From Nitrospira sp. ST-bin5 (GTDB taxonomy: Bacteria > Nitrospirota > Nitrospiria > Nitrospirales > Nitrospiraceae), in contig MSXN01000001.1 in the NCBI GenBank assembly GCA_002083555.1, forward strand, positions 124,001 to 188,000: a stretch of 64,000 nt of DNA, read 5' to 3'. Below, in pieces: positions 26,049 through 34,418 of the stretch (positions are counted from its first letter, which is position 1; every line of letters begins with the position of its first letter). Made by a program: the position numbers and the translations under genes. The notes under the pieces were generated by a model that was not told the origin of the DNA, ran no database searches, and worked only from the letters and a program-made list of their open reading frames with translations.

Positions 26049-27077
26049 TCACGGGCGCATCTCATTCCCGGCATACAGCGGCGGCATCGATTCCCAGGTC
26101 TCACCTGCATCCCGACTCCGATACAAGCCGCTCCCGTTCGTTCCGGCGTAAAACAGTTTCGGATCCGATGGGCTCTGCGCGATCGTCCTGATGTTAGTTG
26201 TGGCAAATCCGTTGTTGATTGCTCTCCACGTCGCGCCACCATCTTCGCTTCGATGCACACCATCGCGCCCCGTGATGTAGATGACGCCTTTGCGTGTCCG
26301 GTCGAGCACCATCGCGATGATCATTTGATCGGCGAGTGACTCCCCGATCCGCTTCCACGACGCCGCCGCATCCGTTGATTTATAGAGACCCGCGAGCGTT
26401 GCCGCATAGACGGTGTCCGGCTCGTAGGCATCAACCAGCACCGACGTCACATTCAAGGCCCGCGACGTCTTCACCATATCCGCCGGCACCAATCCGTTAT
26501 TCACCTTTTCCCAACGGCCGGCCTGATCGATCGACTTGTATACGCCTCCGCTCGTCCCTGCATAGAGAATCGCCGGACGGGTTGGATCCATCCCCAACGT
26601 CACCACCATCAGCACTTCCTTCATTCCCTCCATTTTCTTCGACCAGTTCTCGCCGCCATTCTTGGTCTCAAACACACCCATCGTAGTGGCGATGAAAATG
26701 TGCTGATCGTCGGCCGGATCGAAGACGAACTGGTTCACCACCGACGTAATCGTAGCGTCATCCAGCCCGGAGCGCATCGATACCCATCGCTGCCCGCCAT
26801 CGTGGCTCTTGAAGACCGCATCGCCTTTCGTCCCCGCATACACCGTCGCAGGATAAGCCGGATCGATCGCCATCGCGATCACGCGTGAATGACTCATCCC
26901 CTTCGACAGATTCGTCCAGGTCTGCCCCGCGTCACGCGTCTTATAGATATAGTCGTTCGTCGCAGCATAGATGATGTCGGGATTCTTGGGATGAAGCTGG
27001 AGCACGACAATGGGATCGCTGCGATTGCAGCCGATGAGAGAAACAAGGAGCAGGAGCAAAGAGAGCAGGCGCTTCAT
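26049..27077 (-). CDS. Lipoprotein with BNR/VPS10-like beta-propeller repeats
   Basis: 342-aa exported protein. A short signal ends in a lipobox (LIGC, Cys17), so it should be a lipid-anchored periplasmic or outer-membrane protein. The mature part is a series of about seven blade-like repeats. Each bears an Asp-box-like motif: TRDAGQTW, SHDGGQRW, TKNGGENW, SIDQAGRW, STDAAASW, SEDGGATW and SRDAGETW, spaced about 45 residues apart. This matches sialidase-like or YCF48/VPS10-type propellers, which usually act in binding or assembly. No catalytic sialidase residues are evident. It lies 24 bp downstream of yajQ, in the same direction. Confidence 0.85.
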   Translation of the reverse strand: MKRLLSLLLLLVSLIGCNRSDPIVVLQLHPKNPDIIYAATNDYIYKTRDAGQTWTNLSKGMSHSRVIAMAIDPAYPATVYAGTKGDAVFKSHDGGQRWVSMRSGLDDATITSVVNQFVFDPADDQHIFIATTMGVFETKNGGENWSKKMEGMKEVLMVVTLGMDPTRPAILYAGTSGGVYKSIDQAGRWEKVNNGLVPADMVKTSRALNVTSVLVDAYEPDTVYAATLAGLYKSTDAAASWKRIGESLADQMIIAMVLDRTRKGVIYITGRDGVHRSEDGGATWRAINNGFATTNIRTIAQSPSDPKLFYAGTNGSGLYRSRDAGETWESMPPLYAGNEMRP

Positions 27078-27101
27078 GAGACGAAGGCGATCGCCATCCC
27101 C

Positions 27102-27599
27102 TTATCGATAATTCGTAAACTGCAGGTCGATCCCAAAGTCCTTGCCTTTCAAAAATGTCATCGTCGCCTGCAAATCGTCTTTGCTCTTGCTGAGCACCCG
27201 CACCTGCTCGCCTTGAATCTGCGCCTGCACTTTCAATTTCGACTCCTTGACCGCCTTCGTAATTTCTTTCGCCTTCTCAGTAGCGATCCCGCTTTGGATC
27301 TTGGCCGTCTGCCGCACCGTCCCGCTGAGCGCCGGTTCAATGGCACCGTAATCGAACGCCTTCAGCGACACGCCGCGCTTCGTGCACTTCGTCTTGATGA
27401 TGTCGATCACCGCATTCAGCTTGTATTCGTCATCCGACAGAATCACGAGCTCCTTCTCTTTCTCTTTCAGCGTGATCTCTGTCTTGGAATCCTTAAAGTC
27501 GAACCGCTGCTTCACTTCCTTCGTCGCCTGATCGACCACGTTCCGCAACTCCTGCATGTTCACTTCCGACACGACATCAAACGAAAATTGATCCGCCAC
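27102..27599 (-). CDS. yajQ: YajQ family cyclic-di-GMP/nucleotide-binding protein
   Basis: 165-aa cytosolic protein covering the whole family: two ferredoxin-like folds with the conserved N-terminus FSFDVVSEVNMQELRNVV, the central RFDFKDSKTEI and the C-terminal FLKGKDFGIDLQFTNYR. Members bind RNA or nucleotides, and in Xanthomonas one binds cyclic-di-GMP to control transcription. Whether this one does so is not visible. A good GAAGGAGGGGATC sequence precedes the ATG. It lies 147 bp downstream of cstA, across the inverted repeat. Confidence 0.95.
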   Translation of the reverse strand: MADQFSFDVVSEVNMQELRNVVDQATKEVKQRFDFKDSKTEITLKEKEKELVILSDDEYKLNAVIDIIKTKCTKRGVSLKAFDYGAIEPALSGTVRQTAKIQSGIATEKAKEITKAVKESKLKVQAQIQGEQVRVLSKSKDDLQATMTFLKGKDFGIDLQFTNYR

Positions 27600-27629
27600 G
27601 ATCCCCTCCTTCTTCTACCTTAAATAGAC

Positions 27630-27746
27630 GGGGCAGCCTGGGCAAGCTCCCACTGCGCGCATGCACCGAGCACCGCCCATAATTTCATGTTTCGATCAAT
27701 CTTGCGTGCGGGGTGCGCGAGCAAGGGAGCTTGCCCAGGCTGCCCC
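27630..27746. repeat. Perfect 22-bp inverted repeat flanking 73 bp, between cstA and yajQ
   Basis: The arms 27630-27651 and 27725-27746 are perfect reverse complements over 22 bp (outer ends GGGGCAGCCTGG and CCAGGCTGCCCC). The inner bases next to the arms are also partly complementary. The right arm touches the cstA stop codon. The transcript would form a long stem with a large loop and there is no T-run, so this looks more like a REP/MITE-type palindromic element than an intrinsic terminator. It could still end or stabilise the cstA message. Confidence 0.75.
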
Positions 27747-29755
27747 TAACAGCACCCGCCACCGTGCGGCAGCCGGAAACATTTATCCTTTTCACCATCA
27801 GCAATCGCCGTCTGCATCCGGCCCGCCGAGCCGCCACCCGCCATCACTACCACTTCGCTGCTCGTGAATGGCTTCTTCAAGATCACATAGCCATACCACT
27901 GTCGCAGGCTATCGCTCAAGACGATCAATCCAAGAATGGCTACCACCGCCACGAGTGCAGCATCGAGATACAAGGCAAACGCCTGCCCCGCCGCCAGCGT
28001 CGCCGCCTTCTTCATAAACATCCCGAACATCTCATAGGACCCGGCCAGCGTCACCACGCCGACAAACAACATCGGCACCGCCGTGACCCAGAGATAGGAC
28101 GATTTCCACATCTTGATCAACACCGTCGTCCCGATGCAGAGCGCCAGCGTCCCCAGCAGCTGATTCGCTGCGCCGAACATCGGCCAGATCGTCGAGATAC
28201 TTCCTGTGCCGATCAAATACGACCAGGACCCGACCACGAACGCGCTGCTTAACAGCACCCCGGGCCACCAGTTCATCCGGCGAAACGGCGCATACACCCG
28301 GCCCGCCATTTCCTGAATCAGGTAGCGCGCCACGCGCGTCCCCGTATCGATCGTCGTCAGAATGAACAGCGCTTCGAACACCAGAGCAAACTGATACCAG
28401 TAGGCCATCAATCCTGCCATGCCGGGCAGCGCCGCAAAGATCGACGCCATGCCCACCGCAAGCGACACCGCTCCGCCGGGCCGGCCCGCCACATCGACTT
28501 CCACCAGCTGCGACAGCTCCGCAATGCGCGAAGGAGCAAAGCCCATCGCCGATAAGGTATCGGCGCTCAACGTGGTATTGATCGCCAGATAGTCGCCGGG
28601 AATCAGGACCGACGCCGCAATCAGCGCCATCACGCCGACGAAACTCTCCAGCAGCATCGCCGCATAGCCCACCACCGCCTGTGACTCCTGCTCGATCATC
28701 TTCGGCGTCGTGCCGGACGACACCAGCGAATGAAAGCCCGACACCGCCCCGCAGGCAATCGTAATGAAGAGAAAAGGGAAGAGCGTGCCGGGAATAATCG
28801 GCCCGCCGCCGGCGGCGAAGACCGTCACACGCGGCATCTCAATCGTCGGCGCCATCAGCACCACGCCGAACCCGAGCAGGAACACCACGCCGAGCTTCAT
28901 AAAGGTAGAGAGATAGCCGCGCGGCACCAGCAACATCCAGCCGGGCAAGACCGACGCGAGAAAACCATAGCCGCCCAGGAGCCAGACCAGCGTCGGCCGT
29001 TCAAACTCAAACCACGCGGCAAACGACGACTGCCCGACCACGCGCCCGAACAGCACCGCCGCAATCAGCAGCACCACGCCGAGCACTGAGACTTCCGCCA
29101 CCGCACCGGGGCGAAACTTCTGGAGATAGAATCCCATGATGAAGCCGATGGGAATCGTCATCGCAATCGTGAACGTACCCCAGGCGTTGTGATAGAGCGC
29201 ATTCACCACCGCAAATCCCAATCCTGCCAGCGCCACCACGACGATGAAGAGCACCGCCGTCGCCGTCGCCGTCCCGGTGATGGAACCGAGCTCGTCGTGC
29301 GCGATCTCCGGGAGCGAGCGCCCGTTGCGCCGCATCGAAGCCACAAGAATGATGAAATCCTGCACCGCCCCAGCCAGCACCGCGCCGATTACCAGCCAGA
29401 GGAACCCGGGGAGAAACCCGAACTGCGCCGCGAGCACAGGCCCGAGCAGCGGACCAGCCCCCGCAATCGCCGCGAAGTGATGGCCGAAGAGCACAACTTT
29501 ATTCGTGGGGTGAAAATTGACCCCGTCGTTCATCCGCACAGCTGGCGTGACGCGCTGATTGTTCAACTCAACGACCTGCCTGGCCAGCCAGCGGCCATAA
29601 AAGCGATAGGCCAGCACATAGATGCACGCCGCCGCCACGACGAGCCAGAGTCCATTCACTTTTTCATGGGGATTGACGACACCGACCACATGGGCAAGCG
29701 CCACTGCTCCAAGAACGGAGAGCAGCGCCCAGAGCAGATTTACAGCCGCTTTCAT
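27746..29755 (-). CDS. cstA: Carbon starvation protein CstA (peptide/pyruvate transporter family)
   Basis: 669-aa polytopic inner-membrane protein of the CstA family, which in enterobacteria imports peptides or pyruvate when carbon is short. Family hallmarks are RMNDGVNFHPTNKVVLFGHHFAAIAGAGPLLGPVLAAQFG near residues 75-115, VQDFIILVASMRRNGRSL, and about 16 hydrophobic segments. The C-terminus ends in a short cysteine-rich tail (HGGGCC). Start taken at the second ATG (29755), which has AGGA nine bases upstream; an ATG three codons earlier is possible. The stump of a second copy lies at 30.4-30.6 kb. Confidence 0.93.
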   Translation of the reverse strand: MKAAVNLLWALLSVLGAVALAHVVGVVNPHEKVNGLWLVVAAACIYVLAYRFYGRWLARQVVELNNQRVTPAVRMNDGVNFHPTNKVVLFGHHFAAIAGAGPLLGPVLAAQFGFLPGFLWLVIGAVLAGAVQDFIILVASMRRNGRSLPEIAHDELGSITGTATATAVLFIVVVALAGLGFAVVNALYHNAWGTFTIAMTIPIGFIMGFYLQKFRPGAVAEVSVLGVVLLIAAVLFGRVVGQSSFAAWFEFERPTLVWLLGGYGFLASVLPGWMLLVPRGYLSTFMKLGVVFLLGFGVVLMAPTIEMPRVTVFAAGGGPIIPGTLFPFLFITIACGAVSGFHSLVSSGTTPKMIEQESQAVVGYAAMLLESFVGVMALIAASVLIPGDYLAINTTLSADTLSAMGFAPSRIAELSQLVEVDVAGRPGGAVSLAVGMASIFAALPGMAGLMAYWYQFALVFEALFILTTIDTGTRVARYLIQEMAGRVYAPFRRMNWWPGVLLSSAFVVGSWSYLIGTGSISTIWPMFGAANQLLGTLALCIGTTVLIKMWKSSYLWVTAVPMLFVGVVTLAGSYEMFGMFMKKAATLAAGQAFALYLDAALVAVVAILGLIVLSDSLRQWYGYVILKKPFTSSEVVVMAGGGSAGRMQTAIADGEKDKCFRLPHGGGCC

Positions 29756-29769
29756 GCGGCGCATCCTAA
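29631..29769. repeat. Direct repeat copy A (5' end of cstA)
   Basis: These 139 bp, covering the cstA start and its first 41 codons, recur without gaps at 30443-30581 in the same orientation with about 15 mismatches (roughly 89% identity). The repeat frames the small antitoxin-like genes. Confidence 0.85.
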
Positions 29770-29861
29770 CAACCCGCCGGGCTGTTGTAAACGAATGGAC
29801 GGGGCCTATTTGCGTTCAGAATACGAGGCGATTACGATGCGGCCAACGGGGGGGATGTCGC

Positions 29862-30113
29862 ATGAAAGTTCGCATCGAACAGATAGGTTACGCTCGAATT
29901 ATCCGTCTACCAAAAGGACTTCTTCCGAAAGCACGGATTGGAGACGTAGTAGAACTCACCGTCGAGCCTGATCGCATTGTGACTCACTATACAACAAGTC
30001 CACGCAGTGGCTGGGCCAAAGCTGCTCGCCGCATGCGGGCACAGGGCGAAGATCGCCTTTACAAGGCTCTACCTTCTACAAGATTCGACAAGAAAGACTG
30101 GAAGTGGGAATAG
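29862..30113 (+). CDS. MazE/AbrB-family antitoxin
   Basis: 83-aa protein resembling MazE-type antitoxins. The N-terminal half is a swapped-hairpin AbrB DNA-binding domain (MKVRIEQIGYARIIRLPKGLL, then GDVVELTVEPDRIV). The C-terminal half has the toxin-binding tail pattern PRSGWAKAARRM and FDKKDWKWE. Such antitoxins normally precede a MazF/PemK endoribonuclease gene. None is visible here; the next gene encodes another small antitoxin-like protein. Start at ATG 29862; a purine run and an earlier out-of-frame ATG lie just upstream. Sits between the two copies of the cstA 5' end and runs divergently from cstA. Confidence 0.8.
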   Translation: MKVRIEQIGYARIIRLPKGLLPKARIGDVVELTVEPDRIVTHYTTSPRSGWAKAARRMRAQGEDRLYKALPSTRFDKKDWKWE

Positions 30114-30127
30114 GGCATCAGGACAAC

Positions 30128-30328
30128 ATGGCACCCATGCCTTCAGATAAAGATCGAATCCTAAAGATCATCACCGATCAGCCAGACGATAGCTCGTTTG
30201 ATGAGATTCTACGTGAGCTAGCGTTTATGCGGATGGTTGAAAAAGGATTAACGGATTCGGATGCAAGCCGGACCATCAGCCATGAAGAACTCGGACACCG
30301 TATCGTGACGTGGCGGAAAGCCACGTAA
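30128..30328 (+). CDS. Small antitoxin-like protein
   Basis: 66-aa acidic helical protein. The layout DRILKIITDQPDDSSFDEILRELAFMRMVEKGL, followed by an ISHEEL phrase and a closing RIVTWRKAT, resembles the RelB/ParD-like small proteins found ahead of RelE/ParE toxins in many bacteria. No toxin gene follows; the next 380 bp hold only a cstA remnant. AGGA lies six bases before ATG 30128. It is 14 bp downstream of the MazE-like gene, so the two are probably co-transcribed. The family call is by pattern only. Confidence 0.6.
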   Translation: MAPMPSDKDRILKIITDQPDDSSFDEILRELAFMRMVEKGLTDSDASRTISHEELGHRIVTWRKAT

Positions 30329-30414
30329 ACTGACTCCTCTTGCTAATCCCCTGCTCTCACCATTTTCCGACAACAACGGATCCGACACCTGCCTTACGCC
30401 GACGCTCTAACCAG

Positions 30415-30567
30415 TCAGATAGCTGACATGATTTTTCTTTCCGTCGCCACGACCAGCCAGAGCCCGTTCACTTTTTCGTGGGGATTGATGACACCGACAA
30501 CGTGGGCAAGCGCCACAGATCCAAGGACGGAGAGCAGCACCCAGAGCAGATTTACGGCCACCTTCAT
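30415..30567 (-). pseudogene. Remnant of a second cstA gene (5' end only)
   Basis: Reading from ATG 30567, the product matches the first 41 residues of the nearby CstA (MKVAVNLLWVLLSVLG, then VNPHEKVNGLWLVVA with an I for V), then runs into nine unrelated residues and a stop at 30415. Most of the differences from the intact gene are conservative (A/V, A/S, V/I), so the copy probably evolved as a working gene before it was cut. The remaining 630 codons are absent. Confidence 0.8.
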
Positions 30568-30581
30568 GCGGCGCATCCTAA
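30443..30581. repeat. Direct repeat copy B (cstA 5' end remnant)
   Basis: Second copy of the 139-bp segment at 29631-29769; the identity begins and ends sharply. The rest of the gap 30329-30711 shows no gene. Confidence 0.85.
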
Positions 30582-30711
30582 TCATAATGCGAACAGCACA
30601 GGCGGTATATAGCACTACTGCCAGTTGCTAAAATCACCTTCGTCTGACACCATTCTTCAGATTGATCACTTCTCGCGCCGCTAGAGCAAACAAGCCTTCA
30701 GGAGATTGCGC

Positions 30712-32460
30712 ATGTTTATCGAGGGATTTGGTCTCGCAGGATACACCAGCTTTGGGCCCACAGTTCAAAAAATGGGGCCTTTCCGTAAGATCAATCTTTT
30801 TATTGGCCAGAATAACTCTGGCAAATCAAACCTGCTTTTGTTCTTGAAGCATCACTTTGAGCAGCTAATCGCATCAATTAGTGGTTCTGGCGGGACAGTG
30901 CAGCTTCAATTTGGTCCCCTAGGGTTTAATCAAAGCGTTGCCCCTCCACAGATTGATTTTCTCATTGGCCTAGATAGGAAAGGCAAGAAATATCACGACC
31001 TCTTAGAGCGTCTGAAGCCCAACCTTACCCACCATTCAGTTCCAATTAAGAATGTGGAGGCGGTTCTGGGATCGAAAACGCTAACTCAAGGAACAGACTT
31101 GACCTGGTTTCCATATTGGACTCGTGGCCAGCGCCCTGAACTACAAGGAGCAATAGTAGAGGAGTTATACAAGGAGAACGTGCTTCAGACCCATGAATGG
31201 GACCAATTGTGGACAGCCCTAACAGGCACCCGAGGCGGTGCTATTCAGCAGCACTGGATTCCAGAAACTCTAAAAAAGCTGAGCCCAATAGCCCATGGTT
31301 CGCCACAAGTTGTTTTGATACCAGCTATCAGAAAAGTTGATCCAGCTAGCAGTGATGAGAGCGACTATAGCGGACTTGGTCTGGTCGCAAGACTGTCAAA
31401 ACTTCAACATCCCCCTTACAACAATCAGGATCTACGAGAGAGATTCGATCAGATAACCGAGTTCGTACGATCTGTCGTAGGCGACCCCGAAATCCCCCTG
31501 GAAGTACCGGACACCAAAGACACTATTAATGTGCATAAAGATAACAAAGTCCTCCCTCTTAGTTCCCTAGGAATGGGAATCCATGAAGTAATAATTTTGG
31601 CTGTGGCCGCAACAGTAATTCGAAATCAGGTTGTATGTATTGAGGAGCCTGAGATTCATCTGCATCCCCTCTTGCAGAAAAAGATGATTAGATACCTGCA
31701 TGAGCAGACAGATAACCAATACTTTATCGCCACTCACTCCGCACACTTCCTAGATCTTCCGGAAGCAGCGATTTTCCACGTCCAACTTGAATCCGGCAGA
31801 TCTATCGTTGAACCCGCCCTCACCGATAAAGCTAAGTCATCCATATGTTTTGATCTTGGGTATCGCCCCTCTGATCTTTTGCAAGCCAATAGCATTATTT
31901 GGGTTGACGGTCCATCCGACAGGATCTACCTAAATCATTGGATCCATGCAGTAGACTCAACACTCAGAGAAGGAGTCCATTACTCCATCATGTTTTATGG
32001 TGGTCGTTTATTGAGTCATTTGAGCGCGAACGATTCCGAGGTAGATGAATTTATTTCCTTACGCAGGCTCAATCGGCACATTGCCATCGTCATCGACAGT
32101 GACCGGTCCAAGTCCGACGATACAATCAACGCCACAAAGAGCAGAATCGAGACTGAGTTCAATCAAGGTCCAGGGTTTGCCTGGGTTACCCAAGGCAGAG
32201 AAATTGAAAATTATGTTTCCCCCGACTTAATGGAACAAGCAGTAAGAACCGTACACTCAAAAGCAACAGCATTAGCAAGCACTGACCCTTACCACCACAT
32301 CTGGCACTATAAGATCGACTCCGGAGATGTTAGAAACGACGCAGACAAAGTGAAGATCGCCCGCGAAGTTTCTCAAGCAGGGTCAGATCTCACAATTCTG
32401 GATCTAAAAACTCGAATCGATAAACTTGTGGAATTTATCCGAAAGTCCAATGGCCAGTGA
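30712..32460 (+). CDS. OLD-family ATPase with C-terminal TOPRIM nuclease domain
   Basis: 582-aa protein joining an ABC/RecF-type ATPase and a TOPRIM domain. Walker A is GQNNSGKS (32-39). The signature region is LSSLGMGIHE (283-292), Walker B VVCIEEPEIHLHP (307-319) and the switch histidine ATHSAHFLD (340-348). The TOPRIM part shows WVDGPSD (397-403), where the usual catalytic Glu is Asp, and IVIDSDRS (459-466). Class 1 OLD proteins cut DNA or RNA and many act in phage defence; no UvrD-like GajB partner is beside it. Start fixed by AGGAG seven bases before ATG 30712. Base and codon use are clearly more AT-rich than in its neighbours, which suggests horizontal gain. Confidence 0.85.
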   Translation: MFIEGFGLAGYTSFGPTVQKMGPFRKINLFIGQNNSGKSNLLLFLKHHFEQLIASISGSGGTVQLQFGPLGFNQSVAPPQIDFLIGLDRKGKKYHDLLERLKPNLTHHSVPIKNVEAVLGSKTLTQGTDLTWFPYWTRGQRPELQGAIVEELYKENVLQTHEWDQLWTALTGTRGGAIQQHWIPETLKKLSPIAHGSPQVVLIPAIRKVDPASSDESDYSGLGLVARLSKLQHPPYNNQDLRERFDQITEFVRSVVGDPEIPLEVPDTKDTINVHKDNKVLPLSSLGMGIHEVIILAVAATVIRNQVVCIEEPEIHLHPLLQKKMIRYLHEQTDNQYFIATHSAHFLDLPEAAIFHVQLESGRSIVEPALTDKAKSSICFDLGYRPSDLLQANSIIWVDGPSDRIYLNHWIHAVDSTLREGVHYSIMFYGGRLLSHLSANDSEVDEFISLRRLNRHIAIVIDSDRSKSDDTINATKSRIETEFNQGPGFAWVTQGREIENYVSPDLMEQAVRTVHSKATALASTDPYHHIWHYKIDSGDVRNDADKVKIAREVSQAGSDLTILDLKTRIDKLVEFIRKSNGQ

Positions 32461-32562
32461 GAACGGAGAACTCATCTTGCGATGGCCGGTCTTACTCACA
32501 TTGCAGGCCGTTGCATTCTTCTCGGCCTTGAAGTTTCTGTACCCTTCGTTCATATAACCGGC

Positions 32563-33210
32563 ATGCTTACGCTGATTCAGTTTCCCTGGTCGCCGTTCTG
32601 TATTACGATCCGACACATCCTGAAACGCCATCGCATTCCATTCACACTGCGCAACATTACCTTTCATAATCGCGCGCCGGTCATCACCGCGACGAAGGGA
32701 GCCGGCTACACCGTTCCCTGCCTTGTCGACGGGAAGCGGGGGATCTGTGACGTGACTGACTTCGGCCAGGAAGTCGCGCGCTACGTGGATCGACGGTATC
32801 GACTCGGCCTCTTCCCTCAACGGTTCGAGGGGCTGCAGCTCATCCTCTCCCGCTACATTGAAAACGAATTGGAGTCGGTGGGATTCAAAGTGAACGATAC
32901 CTACGTGATCCCGAAACGCCCGCTGGTCGAACGCACGATGCTCATCCGCCACAAGGAGCGGAAGTTCGGAAAGGGCTGCGTCCGGGAATGGACCGCTCAG
33001 CGTCGGTCTCTATGCGCCAGGTTTGCCGATCTGTTGGAGCCGATCGACAACATGCTGGCGGCCTCGCCGTTTCTCCTAGCCGACCGGCCGCTCTTCGTCG
33101 ACTACAGCCTCTATGGGGTGCTCGAAAACTATCTATTCAACGGCAAAACCAAATTGCCGGATCTGAAGCATCTGCGCGGCTGGCATCGCATGATGAAGAA
33201 GCCGGACTAA
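32563..33210 (+). CDS. Glutathione S-transferase-like protein
   Basis: 215-aa soluble protein with an N-terminal thioredoxin-like segment (LTLIQFPWSPFCITIRHIL, then GYTVPCLVDGKRGICD) and an all-helical C-terminal half with the late phrase PFLLADRPLFVDYSLYGVLENYL, the pattern of the GST family. The usual substrate-binding cis-proline region is TVPCLVD. Start at ATG 32563 by domain fit; the ribosome site is weak. It lies about 100 bp after the OLD gene but has the base use of the core genome, so it need not belong with it. Substrate unknown. Confidence 0.72.
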   Translation: MLTLIQFPWSPFCITIRHILKRHRIPFTLRNITFHNRAPVITATKGAGYTVPCLVDGKRGICDVTDFGQEVARYVDRRYRLGLFPQRFEGLQLILSRYIENELESVGFKVNDTYVIPKRPLVERTMLIRHKERKFGKGCVREWTAQRRSLCARFADLLEPIDNMLAASPFLLADRPLFVDYSLYGVLENYLFNGKTKLPDLKHLRGWHRMMKKPD

Positions 33211-33297
33211 CCGCCAGCCCTGGAATGATTCGGTCAAGGTTCATCGCGGGGCTGGACGCGACAACCTGCATTTCCATAACCCCACGGCGGCGGACTT

Positions 33298-33306
33298 TGC
33301 TATACT
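33298..33306 (+). promoter_or_regulatory. Possible extended -10 promoter of the first PilZ gene
   Basis: TGCTATACT lies ten bases before the PilZ ATG at 33317. An RNA starting about seven bases past it would carry almost no leader. No good -35 element is seen, so this is a tentative site. Confidence 0.35.
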
Positions 33307-33316
33307 CCGGCGCACC

Positions 33317-33715
33317 ATGGCATCAGACACACCCGCTTCACAGCCGTCTGGAAAAGACCGCCGCGAATTTTATCGGATCACCGCCACGCTGCCCATTCGC
33401 ATTCAGCTTGAGACCGACCAGACGGAAGGCGAGCTCACTCAGAAATCCGTCAACATCAGCGGCGGCGGCATCGGCATCACGGTCGCCACGGTCTATCAAC
33501 CCAACGACATTCTCGCCGTCACGGTGCTCCTTCCCGACCACGGCCTTTTCAACGCTTTCGCCGAAGTATTGCGACTCGATCCCATCCCATCCCCCGAGGG
33601 GACCTACCGGCTTCACGCCCGCTTCATCCGGATGACTTCGCAGGATCGGGAAGTGTTGATCAGACACATTATCCGGTTTCAACGAGACCACCTCCAGGCA
33701 CACTATTCCGCCTGA
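33317..33715 (+). CDS. PilZ domain protein
   Basis: 132-aa cytosolic protein made of one PilZ domain. The c-di-GMP-binding arginine motif is RREFYRI (about 15-21) and the second motif is NISGGGIGI (about 47-55). Both key parts (RxxxR-like and (D/N)xSxxG) are intact, so ligand binding is likely by family knowledge. There is no attached output domain; such proteins regulate motility, pili or polysaccharide synthesis through partners. It may be transcribed with a near-leaderless message. Confidence 0.88.
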   Translation: MASDTPASQPSGKDRREFYRITATLPIRIQLETDQTEGELTQKSVNISGGGIGITVATVYQPNDILAVTVLLPDHGLFNAFAEVLRLDPIPSPEGTYRLHARFIRMTSQDREVLIRHIIRFQRDHLQAHYSA

Positions 33716-33830
33716 CGCAGGACGGCTTCAGCAGCCCGACATACCCAACCTCTCCTATCCGCCAATCCCTCTGCCATGCAGCGCGGGCGGACCATCCATC
33801 GACAGCCCGCCCGCACCGCATCAAGACGTC

Positions 33831-34007
33831 TTACGCCGCCTTCGGCAGTGAGGTCAGATCGACCTGAACCGGTTTCGCACTGACTGGAGGCGCGGAGATG
33901 GACACGGTGCTGGACTCGGCAGACAACGTCCAGAGTCCCATTAACAGCACCGCGATCGCTCCGATCACAACCAGTCCGGCATCAATGACCGAACTTAAAT
34001 CCATCAT
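33831..34007 (-). CDS. Small single-pass membrane protein
   Basis: 58-aa protein of unknown function: a short N-terminus (MMDLSSVID), one strong transmembrane helix (AGLVVIGAIAVLLMGLWTL) and a proline- and serine-rich tail. ATG 34007 is chosen because GGAGG lies eight bases upstream; a GTG three codons earlier is too close to that site. It lies in a stretch of small genes near Hsp20. No family recognised. Confidence 0.6.
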   Translation of the reverse strand: MMDLSSVIDAGLVVIGAIAVLLMGLWTLSAESSTVSISAPPVSAKPVQVDLTSLPKAA

Positions 34008-34056
34008 CGTGTTCACCTCCTTTCCGTTTCAGCGTGTAATGAGGCCTAGACATCTG

Positions 34057-34263
34057 TCAAAAGAGGCCGTGCGAGAACGGACCGGCCTCGTGCTCCGCCG
34101 AGGATTTCGTGGAACCCTGCCGACGCCCCTCTGACGACCCGCGTCGCCACCGCCATGGTACCCGGCCACGAGTCCCGATACCGCGCCGCCCCTCATAGCC
34201 GTCCTCCTCCTTCTCCGGATTGTCATTGTTTCGCCATTTCTGAACCCACCCTGGTTGTCTCAT
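34057..34263 (-). CDS. Small basic Gly/Arg-rich hypothetical protein
   Basis: 68-aa reading frame of low complexity, very rich in Arg, Gly, Ser and Trp (for example PWRWRRGSSEGRRQG). It has a good AAAGGAG seven bases before ATG 34263, which is the main reason to list it. It runs in the same direction as the small membrane protein and Hsp20 genes. It might be a real small basic protein or chance; no family recognised. Confidence 0.4.
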   Translation of the reverse strand: MRQPGWVQKWRNNDNPEKEEDGYEGRRGIGTRGRVPWRWRRGSSEGRRQGSTKSSAEHEAGPFSHGLF

Positions 34264-34418
34264 GAACGTCTCCTTTCGCTGCTCTCTCTCCTCCGCACGG
34301 AGTCCCCGGAGAGAGGGCCTCACCCGATGTAGCCATCGGGGAGGCCCCATTGACCGGTCGTGTGGCAGAAGGAAGGACCGTGATCCTGCAAGGCGCACGA
34401 CGTCACAGGCCGATGCGC

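Noticed and set aside
30712..33210. OLD gene and GST-like gene as a two-gene defence operon
   Set aside because: The GST-like gene has the base use of the core genome and no known tie to OLD systems; about 100 bp separate them.
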